Shown here one piece after another: positions 33,971-39,671 of a DNA stretch of 39,671 nucleotides. The DNA is from Hydrogenophilales bacterium CG_4_10_14_3_um_filter_63_21 (GTDB taxonomy: Bacteria; Pseudomonadota; Gammaproteobacteria; Burkholderiales; Thiobacillaceae). The DNA is taken from the NCBI GenBank assembly GCA_002784045.1, contig PFJX01000132.1, positions 1 through 39,671 on the forward strand. The letters are read 5' to 3'. Every line of letters starts with the position of its first letter. The first letter of the stretch is position 1. The notes beneath the pieces were generated by a model. It was not told the DNA's origin and searched no databases. It was given only the letters and a program-made list of their open reading frames with translations. Position numbers and translations under genes: made by a program.

Positions 33971-34065
33971 AGATGGACGCACCGTCAAGCCTCACCTGAC
34001 GACGGCTATTCAGCCACACCTCGGCGTTCTCGATTCTCCCCGCCAGCCTGGCCCGGGTGGGATGC

Positions 34066-34084
34066 ATAAGCCGTCGCTTATAAT
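34066..34084 (+). promoter_or_regulatory. Promoter with palindrome upstream of exbB
   Basis: TATAAT at 34079-34084 is a perfect -10 box about 34 bp before the exbB start; no good -35 box stands 17 bases upstream. ATAAGC-CGTC-GCTTAT (34066-34081) is a perfect 6-bp inverted repeat that overlaps the -10 box. Weak -35 plus an overlapping palindrome suggests a regulated promoter. It does not match the Fur consensus. The rest of the 147-bp gap from 33971 holds nothing recognisable. Confidence 0.5.
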
Positions 34085-34117
34085 CTGGTCGCCTTCCCTA
34101 GCCCGCGCGTGCCCCCC

Positions 34118-34771
34118 ATGTTCCATTTCTCCACTTCCACCGCCGTCAACCTGGCGCTTCTTGTCCTCATCCTGTTCTCCCTGATCACCTGGACGATGAT
34201 CATCGCCAAGGGCTGGCTGCAATGGCGGCAGCACCTGTCCAATGCGGCTTTCACCAAACGCTTCTGGCAGGCGCCTGATCTGGCGGCGGCGGAGTTTGTT
34301 GCCAAACAGGGCGACAGCCCGCTGGCGCGGCTGGCCAAGGCGGGCTTTGACACCCTGCGCTCGCTGGACGATCGACAGACCCTCGCGCATACCGGCGACC
34401 GCCAGGCGGTCATGGAACGCGGCCTCTCGCAGCAGGTGAAGAAGGAACAGCACAAGCTGGAAGCCGGCCTCATGCTGCTCGCCAGCATCGGCAGCACGGC
34501 GCCCTTCGTGGGCCTGTTCGGCACCGTCTGGGGAATCATGAATGCGATGCAGAATATTGCGCTTTCCGGCGGTTCCGGCCTGGAAGTCGTGGCCGGACCG
34601 GTGGGCGAGGCGCTGCTCTCCACCGCCATCGGTATCGCCGCCGCGATTCCCGCCGTGCTCGCTTACAACTACGGCGTGCGCGTCACCCGCCTGATGGTTT
34701 CCGAAATGGAAGGCTTCGCCAACGACTTTCTGCGCCTGGCCCGCACGACCCAAGCTGGAAAGGAGTCCTGA
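34118..34771 (+). CDS. exbB: ExbB/TolQ-family proton channel protein
   Basis: ExbB forms the pentameric inner-membrane motor that, with ExbD, drives TonB. The 217-residue product has three membrane segments: about residues 8-28, a pair around 118-140 (GLMLLASIGSTAPFVGLFGTVWGIM, the conserved proton-path region) and 160-185 (EALLSTAIGIAAAIPAVLAYN). The ATG at 34118 gives a normal N-terminus; an in-frame GTG at 34109 would add three residues. Neither has a clear ribosome site. The exbB name rather than tolQ rests on the TonB-type gene two places downstream and the absence of tolA, tolB and pal. Confidence 0.93.
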   Translation: MFHFSTSTAVNLALLVLILFSLITWTMIIAKGWLQWRQHLSNAAFTKRFWQAPDLAAAEFVAKQGDSPLARLAKAGFDTLRSLDDRQTLAHTGDRQAVMERGLSQQVKKEQHKLEAGLMLLASIGSTAPFVGLFGTVWGIMNAMQNIALSGGSGLEVVAGPVGEALLSTAIGIAAAIPAVLAYNYGVRVTRLMVSEMEGFANDFLRLARTTQAGKES

Positions 34772-34772
34772 A

Positions 34773-35207
34773 ATGGCGATCCGCCAGGATTCCGATTTCC
34801 AGCCCATGAGCGAAATCAACGTCACGCCGCTGGTCGACGTGATGCTGGTGCTGCTGGTGATTTTCATGGTCACCGCGCCGTTCATTCTGCAATCGGTCAA
34901 GGTGCGCCTGCCGGAAACCTCGCCGGTGGCCGCGCTGAAACCGGCGCCCGCGCTGGTGGTCAGCGTGCAGCCGGACGGCCGCGTCTACCTGGGCCGCGAT
35001 GCCATCGAACTGCCGCAACTGGAAGCCCGCCTCAAGGGCGAGATGCGGCGCGGTGACCAAGCCGGCAGCGGCGAACTCACCCTGCAACTGCGCGCCGATA
35101 CCGGCGTGCCCTACGGCCGCATCACCGAAGTCATGGCCGCCGCCAGCCGCGCCGGCGTCGCCAAACTCACCTTCGTCACCGCCGCCGCCCCGCAGGGGAA
35201 GAAGTGA
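34773..35207 (+). CDS. exbD: ExbD/TolR-family protein
   Basis: ExbD is the single-pass partner of ExbB whose membrane Asp carries protons. The 144-residue product has a short cytoplasmic start (SEINVTPLVDVMLVLLVIFMV), in which the Asp of PLVDVML at about residue 22 is the conserved ionisable residue, one membrane segment, and a periplasmic domain of about 95 residues with the family's PYGRITEVMAAASRAGVAKLTFV end. It starts one base after the exbB stop and its own stop overlaps the next gene's GTG. Confidence 0.94.
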   Translation: MAIRQDSDFQPMSEINVTPLVDVMLVLLVIFMVTAPFILQSVKVRLPETSPVAALKPAPALVVSVQPDGRVYLGRDAIELPQLEARLKGEMRRGDQAGSGELTLQLRADTGVPYGRITEVMAAASRAGVAKLTFVTAAAPQGKK

Positions 35208-37330
35208 TTCCAGCCATCCTCGCCCGCGCGGCCGCCGCGCTGGCCCGCCTGGAGCCGCGCCACTGGGTCGCCCTGGCCGGCAGCGCCGCCCTGCATCTGG
35301 GCGTGCTGCTCGGTCTCAGCCAGGCGCCGCCACCATCCCTGCCGCCACCCATGACCTTCGAGGTCAAGCTGGAACCGCCGCCCGCGGCCAAGCAGGCCCG
35401 ACCGCGTCATGCCCAAGCCAAGGCCACCAGGACGAAACATCGCGTGGCCAGGAAAAAATCCGGCAAACCTCAGGTTCGCGAGCCGCACACCCTGCAAGCG
35501 GAATGGCAAGGCGAAAAAAAACCGGCCAAGGACGCCCCAACAGTCAGCCTGCCGAATGCGCGCGACATGGGCGTCAACGTTGCCACACCCATTGCCACCG
35601 CGGCCGCGACCGGCGGGCTAGCGAAGGCGGCGAAGCGTCCCGCCAACTCAGGTGAGCCGGTCGTGGACGGCGGCGCCACGAGCGAACCAGGTGGCACCGC
35701 TGCCGGCTCCGCTTCCGGCGGTGACCCCGGCATCACCCTGGCTGCCGCGCACGGGCTTGGCAAGTCCCCGGTGGCTAAAACCAGCGCCGGCGCCCAGGGT
35801 AGCGATGCACTGACCGGTAGCGCCGCCGCTACTGGCAACCTCGTGGCCACCTCGCTCGCCGCCAGTGCCGCCGGCGGCAGCCTCAATCGTGTCGCTGGTG
35901 GGGGCGGCCACAGCGCGCAGGCCAGCGATTTCAGTTCACAAAGCCCCGGGGCCAGGGCGGACGTCGAACCCAGCGGCGTCCGCCTGGCCCTGGCCGGCGT
36001 CCTTTCGAACCAGCCGGCGCTTCTCGCCGGCAACAACAGCCTCACCGGCGGCCAGTTCAACGGGGCGGCTGGCACTAGCGCGGCGAGGGCTGGCCAGGGC
36101 AACCAGGCCGCACTGGCAACCGCCGCCAGCAGCGGACTACCCACCGTGGTGAACGCCGCCGGGCCGACCCAGGCGGGCGGCGGCGAAACCAGCACGGCTG
36201 GCGAACACGGCGCGGCGGCCCGTGGCGGCTCAGACCTGGCCAATCTGGCCAGGGCCGCCACCGCTCGCGTGGTTCCGAGCGGCAAGCCTGGCAGCGGCGG
36301 CGGAGCCCACGACGGCGGCAATCTCGCCACCGGCGCGGTGGACAGCGCCATCCCCCCCCCGCGCGCGAGCAACAGCGCCCTGGCGCGCAGCGGCGGCGGC
36401 GATAGCGCAGGCCAGGCGCCGAGGCCACGCACGAGCCGTTCCGGCGGGGCGGACCCGAGTGGCAGCGGTGGCATTCCGCGCAGCCTGCCCGGCGCTGGCT
36501 ACGCCGGCGGCACGGGCAGGCTTGTCGCCCGAGCTGACCTGAGTGCTGGATTACCGGGGCAAGCAACGGTTGGCGCCGGGCTGGCCAGTGGCCACACCGC
36601 GTCCGCCGCCCTCGCCCCGGGAGAACCCGGCAGTACGCCGCGCCTGGCGCTGGCCATGCACACGGTACCCGCCATTCTGGAAATGCGCCCCGGCGGGGCG
36701 CGCTCGGCTTTCCACTCCAGCGCCGGCATCGACGACGGCGGCGCCGAGCGCACCGTGGCGACGACGCTGGCCGTGGCCGGCAAAGGCGACGGCGCGCCCC
36801 TGCAAGGCCGCGTAGCCGCTTCTTCTTTGCTGAGCACCCCCACTCGGCTCGCCAGTCTTGGCGGCGGTGGCGCCAGATCGGACGGCGCTGGCAAGCTGCA
36901 ACTCGTTAAAGTGGCGGCGGTGCGGGAGATGCGCGCGGATAGCCAGGTGCAGCCACTCGACGTGCTGGCGCCCGCCACCTATTGTCCGTTGCCGGGTCAC
37001 GCGCAACCGGACAACCGACCGCGCGAAACCACACAAGACATCACCGAGAAGCCGGCCTATGCCAGCGACAACCCCAGCTTTGCCTTTCCGCTCCGCGCCT
37101 GGGCCTATGGCCACGAGGGCCGCGTCACCGTGCGCGTGCAAGTGATGGCCGATGGCGCGCCTGGACAGATGTGGATTAAACAAAGCAGCGGCTCCGGTAT
37201 CCTCGATGTGGATGCGCGGGAACAACTGGCAAAATACCGTTTCAAACCCGCCCGCAAGAACGGCCAGCCGGTTACGGCCTGGATCGACGTTCCGGTGGAT
37301 TACCGCCTGAACGCCGCAAAATCACCTTGA
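35204..37330 (+). CDS. tonB: Giant TonB-like energy transducer
   Basis: The product is 708 residues; ordinary TonB has about 240-280. The N-terminus has one membrane segment (residues 20-40) with S27-x3-H31, the SxxxH motif TonB uses to contact ExbB-ExbD, followed by PPPSLPPP and a Lys/Arg-rich stretch (60-100). The C-terminal 90 residues are a clear TonB domain (FPLRAWAYGHEGRVTVRV and YRFKPARKNGQPVTAWIDVPVDY). Between them lie roughly 500-550 residues of Gly/Ala/Ser-rich low complexity instead of the usual short Pro-rich spacer. A C9 run lies at 36352-36360. Base composition resembles its neighbours. The GTG at 35204 overlaps the exbD stop. It probably energises outer membrane receptors encoded elsewhere. 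Confidence 0.88.
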   Translation: MIPAILARAAAALARLEPRHWVALAGSAALHLGVLLGLSQAPPPSLPPPMTFEVKLEPPPAAKQARPRHAQAKATRTKHRVARKKSGKPQVREPHTLQAEWQGEKKPAKDAPTVSLPNARDMGVNVATPIATAAATGGLAKAAKRPANSGEPVVDGGATSEPGGTAAGSASGGDPGITLAAAHGLGKSPVAKTSAGAQGSDALTGSAAATGNLVATSLAASAAGGSLNRVAGGGGHSAQASDFSSQSPGARADVEPSGVRLALAGVLSNQPALLAGNNSLTGGQFNGAAGTSAARAGQGNQAALATAASSGLPTVVNAAGPTQAGGGETSTAGEHGAAARGGSDLANLARAATARVVPSGKPGSGGGAHDGGNLATGAVDSAIPPPRASNSALARSGGGDSAGQAPRPRTSRSGGADPSGSGGIPRSLPGAGYAGGTGRLVARADLSAGLPGQATVGAGLASGHTASAALAPGEPGSTPRLALAMHTVPAILEMRPGGARSAFHSSAGIDDGGAERTVATTLAVAGKGDGAPLQGRVAASSLLSTPTRLASLGGGGARSDGAGKLQLVKVAAVREMRADSQVQPLDVLAPATYCPLPGHAQPDNRPRETTQDITEKPAYASDNPSFAFPLRAWAYGHEGRVTVRVQVMADGAPGQMWIKQSSGSGILDVDAREQLAKYRFKPARKNGQPVTAWIDVPVDYRLNAAKSP

Positions 37331-37346
37331 ACTGAGAGGACACGCC

Positions 37347-38849
37347 ATGAAACTTCGCACCCTGCCCCTGCTGCTCGCCCTGCACGCAGCCCCCCTGCTG
37401 GCCGCCGGCCCGGTCGTGCCCGATCCCATGCAGGCCATGCAAATGGCGCTGCGCTATTACCAGATGGCCGCCAGCGCCGGCGATGCCGAGGCGCAAACCA
37501 AGATGGGCTGGCTGTTCGAACAAGGCATGGGGGTGGCCAAGGATTTCACCCAGGCCGCCAAGTGGTATGAACTCGCCGCCAAACAGAACGAGCCGATCGG
37601 CCTTTACAACCTGGGCCTGCTGTTCCTGCGCGGCGACGGCGTCACCAAGAACGCCGACCAGGCCGCGCGGTTGATGACCGGCGCGGCCGAACTCAACCTG
37701 GCCGCCGCCCAGTCGCAACTGGCCACCATGTACGAGAAAGGCCTCGGTGTCCCGGTCAACCTGGAAGCCGCCTTTGCCTGGAACAAGCGGGCAGCGGAAC
37801 TTGGCGACGTGCCGGCGCAGAACAATCTGGGCATCAAATACGCCTATGGCCTGGGCACCCCGACGGCTTACCCGGAAGCGGTGAAATGGTTTACCAAGGC
37901 CGCCGAGGCCGGCAACGCCGAAGCCCAGGGCAACCTCGGCCTGATCTACAAGGACGGCCTCGGCGGCGTGAAGCAGGATCTGCCCACCGCCGCCAACTGG
38001 CTGGCCCTGGCGGGCAGCCAGGGCCATGTCGCTTCGCAGAACCGCCTCGGCTGGATGTTCGAGAAAGGCCAGGGCATTCCGAAAAACCTGGTGGAAGCCG
38101 GCCGCTGGTTCCGCCTGGCCGCCGAAGCCGGTGACGCGCCTTCCGCCACCCACCTGGGCTGGCTGCTGGAAACCGGCGCCCTGGGCCAGGACAACGTGAG
38201 CGCCAACATCGCCGCCGCCCTGCCCTGGTATGAGCGCGCCGCCGCCGCCGGTGACGCCGCCGCCCAGAACAACCTGGGCCGCCTCTACCGCGAAGGCCAG
38301 GGGGTGGCCGCCGACTACGCCAAGGCGCGCGAGTGGTTGCTGAGGGCCAGCGCGAAGAACGAACCGCTCGCCTGGTACAACCTGGCGCTGATGGCGGAAC
38401 AGGGGCAGGGCCAGGAACGCAACGAATCCGAAGCCCTGGCGCTTTACGCCAAGGCCGCCGAACAAGGCGTGGTGCTGGCGCAAAGCCGCCTCGGCTGGCT
38501 ATTGCAGAAGAACGGCAAGATCGAGGACGCCGTGCGCTGGCTCGGCAAGGCCGCCGAGGCCGGCGACATCACCGCCCAGAACAACCTGGGGGTGATCCTG
38601 GAACAGGGCCAGGGCATGGCCAAGAACCTGAACGAGGCCGCGCGCTGGTATCGCAAGGCAGCCGAAGCCGGCGACAAGGTGGCCCAGCACAACCTGGGCG
38701 TGCTCTACCGCGACGGCCTCGGGGTGGAAAGGAACGAAAATGAAGCCCTCGCCTGGTTCCAGAAATCCGCCGAACAAGGCTATGCCAAGGCGCAACTCAA
38801 CCTCGGCCAGTTGTATGAAAAACTAGCGACGCAGAAGGAAGCGAAGTAA
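37347..38849 (+). CDS. Sel1-repeat (SLR) periplasmic protein
   Basis: The 500-residue product has a Sec signal peptide (MKLRTLPLLLALHAAPLLAA) and then about 13 Sel1-like repeats of roughly 36 residues that fill residues 28-495. The consensus is EAxxWYxKAAEAGDxxAQNNLGxxYxxGxGV; repeat 10 is shortened. Such solenoids bind proteins and act as scaffolds, often at the cell envelope. It begins 16 bases after the tonB stop with AGAGGA upstream, so it is likely co-transcribed with exbB-exbD-tonB. No enzyme domain is present. A role with the long TonB in the periplasm is suggested by position only. Confidence 0.93.
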   Translation: MKLRTLPLLLALHAAPLLAAGPVVPDPMQAMQMALRYYQMAASAGDAEAQTKMGWLFEQGMGVAKDFTQAAKWYELAAKQNEPIGLYNLGLLFLRGDGVTKNADQAARLMTGAAELNLAAAQSQLATMYEKGLGVPVNLEAAFAWNKRAAELGDVPAQNNLGIKYAYGLGTPTAYPEAVKWFTKAAEAGNAEAQGNLGLIYKDGLGGVKQDLPTAANWLALAGSQGHVASQNRLGWMFEKGQGIPKNLVEAGRWFRLAAEAGDAPSATHLGWLLETGALGQDNVSANIAAALPWYERAAAAGDAAAQNNLGRLYREGQGVAADYAKAREWLLRASAKNEPLAWYNLALMAEQGQGQERNESEALALYAKAAEQGVVLAQSRLGWLLQKNGKIEDAVRWLGKAAEAGDITAQNNLGVILEQGQGMAKNLNEAARWYRKAAEAGDKVAQHNLGVLYRDGLGVERNENEALAWFQKSAEQGYAKAQLNLGQLYEKLATQKEAK

Positions 38850-38865
38850 TCGGCCCACAGCCATA

Positions 38866-38909
38866 AATCGCGGTAGGGATGCCCATTACTGGACACCCCT
38901 ACCGCGATT
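38866..38909. repeat. 20-bp near-perfect palindrome with 4-base loop
   Basis: AATCGCGGTAGGG (38866-38878) and CCCTACCGCGATT (38897-38909) are perfect 13-bp arms. The inner bases continue the pairing to a TTAC loop (38886-38889), with two mismatches in 20 pairs. On a minus-strand transcript both mismatches become G-U pairs and the loop is GUAA, a GNRA tetraloop, so the structure seems built for minus-strand RNA. It is followed by few T, so it is a weak terminator for the Sel1 gene. A REP- or MITE-type dispersed element is the likelier reading. Confidence 0.75.
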
Positions 38910-38955
38910 AATAGGGTTCGCAATCGGCAGGACCACCCACCACAGGAGTTCCAAC

Positions 38956-39387
38956 ATGAAACGTTTGCTATTTGCGGCGGCACTGGCCGCTGTCACCGCG
39001 CCGGCAGTCGGCGCCGACGTCGGCGTCTCGATCAGCATCGGCCAACCCGGCTTCTATGGCCGTATCGACATCGGTGACTACCCGCAGCCGCAAGTGATCT
39101 ACCGGAGACCGGTGGTCATCGAGCGGGTACCCGTTGCGCGCCCACCGATCTACTTGCACGTGCCGCCAGGCCACGCGAAAAACTGGCGTAAACACTGCCG
39201 TGAGTACAACGCCTGCGGCGAGCGGGTCTACTTTGTGCGGGACAACTGGTACGACCGCGAATACGTTCCGCGTTACCAGGATCGTCATGGTGATCGCCGC
39301 GATGATCGTCGAGACGGACGCGGGGATGATCGTCATGAAAACCAGAATGACCGCCATGGCAACGATCGTGGCCATAGCCGCCACTAA
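38956..39387 (+). CDS. Small secreted protein with Arg/Asp/His-rich tail
   Basis: The 143-residue product has a signal peptide (MKRLLFAAALAAVTAPAVGA, cleavage near residue 20), a middle part with GVSISIGQPGFYGRIDIGDYP and many Tyr, Pro and Arg residues, two cysteines (CREYNACG) that could form a disulfide, and a tail of about 40 residues made almost only of Asp, Arg, His and Asn. Similar small periplasmic proteins are common in betaproteobacteria but have no known function that I can name. AGGAG at 38942-38946 precedes the ATG. The polar tail could bind metal or nucleic acid; that is inference. Confidence 0.8.
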   Translation: MKRLLFAAALAAVTAPAVGADVGVSISIGQPGFYGRIDIGDYPQPQVIYRRPVVIERVPVARPPIYLHVPPGHAKNWRKHCREYNACGERVYFVRDNWYDREYVPRYQDRHGDRRDDRRDGRGDDRHENQNDRHGNDRGHSRH

Positions 39388-39671
39388 CCTCCGCCATGGC
39401 CGGATGGCCGCCCCCGAGTAAGGAACCCTGCGCGTGGGGGCGGACCGCGTCCGCGATTGCAACGGTAACGGTAACTATTGCGGGCTCGGTTCGCTCCCAT
39501 GGCAAGCCAGGGTTTCACGTTAACCGCGCATTCCACCACCAGGAAAGCCGGCGTCATTGGCGGGTATCCCGATTATCCTAGAAACCTCAGTTGGACGCGC
39601 CCGAGTGTGCGGTTTTCGGTCTGCCTGGCAAGGCGCGCTCAGTGGCCAATGAGCGCGGCGGGGCTGGCCCC
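39388..39671. repeat. Gene-free tail with REP-like palindromes
   Basis: No convincing gene is seen in these 284 bases. CCGCCCCC (39408-39415) and GGGGGCGG (39436-39443) are perfect 8-bp arms with a 20-base loop. Overlapping them, GCGGAC-CGC-GTCCGC (39440-39454) is a 6-bp hairpin preceded by GTGGGG, a relative of the GTAG-class REP at 664-690. The stretch 39460-39671 holds only weak inverted repeats and is cut by the window end, so a gene start or mobile element end there cannot be excluded. Confidence 0.5.

Noticed and set aside
35470-36474. Minus-strand open frame of about 334 codons opposite the tonB linker
   Set aside because: It is a low-complexity Pro/Ala/Leu reading of the same GC-rich repeats. 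The plus-strand frame has intact TonB ends on both sides, so that is the coding one.
34118-37330. Tol-Pal system (tolQ-tolR-tolA)
   Set aside because: The third gene ends in a standard TonB C-terminal domain and has the SxxxH motif; no tolB, pal or ybgF follows. TolQ/ExbB paralogues are similar, so this rests on context.
39460-39671. tRNA gene or insertion sequence end at the window edge
   Set aside because: No cloverleaf with a T-loop GTTC and CCA-type end could be assembled, and no terminal inverted repeat partner is in the window.

Overview
The window is GC-rich chromosomal DNA from a betaproteobacterium. The evidence is the gene order of the division and cell wall (dcw) cluster running into lpxC, the DUF484 gene upstream, the gpmI-envC-ctpA-E1-like block, and REP-type palindromes beginning GTAGGAGCGGAC. 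The genes look most like Rhodocyclales or Nitrosomonadales, but I cannot fix a genus from the sequence alone.

Positions 1-20551 (+ strand) hold a DUF484 gene followed by a complete dcw cluster: mraZ-rsmH-ftsL-ftsI-murE-murF-mraY-murD-ftsW-murG-murC-murB-ddlB-ftsQ-ftsA-ftsZ, then lpxC and a tiny membrane protein gene. Most genes overlap by a few bases. A sigma70-like promoter overlapping MraZ-type TGGGN repeats lies before mraZ, and a terminator-like hairpin lies between ftsA and ftsZ. The products make the lipid II precursor (MurA and the later flippase step are not here), carry out septal synthesis and form the Z ring.

The most unusual feature is that this essential cluster is peppered with short palindromic repeats. 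One family has an exactly 72-base unit. It sits as two copies between mraZ and rsmH, where it supplies the apparent rsmH start codon, as one degenerate copy inside murE, and as three tandem in-frame copies inside murC, adding 72 residues. The copies share the same 15-base hairpin loop while the stem bases change on both sides together. The start of murC is also duplicated around a separate 104-base insertion, and murD, murG and ftsQ carry smaller low-complexity insertions.

Positions 20596-28374 (- strand) form a directon: an ArsR-family regulator, then TolC-like outer membrane factor, lipoprotein adaptor, RND pump, DUF2892 membrane protein, Uma2-family protein, rhodanese and glutaredoxin 3. 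The regulator has two cysteines 66 residues apart, as in the persulfide sensors SqrR and BigR. The pump promoter has a palindrome overlapping its -10 box. I infer a reactive-sulfur-responsive efflux and repair operon.

Positions 28516-33970 (+) hold gpmI, envC, ctpA, an unrecognised small gene, a terminator and an E1-like (MoeB/ThiF/HesA) gene. Positions 34066-39387 (+) hold an ExbB-ExbD-TonB set in which TonB is 708 residues long with a roughly 550-residue Gly/Ala/Ser-rich linker, then a 13-repeat Sel1 protein and a small secreted protein. A long near-perfect hairpin and REP-like elements end the window. I saw no tRNA, rRNA, CRISPR array, transposase or prophage gene.
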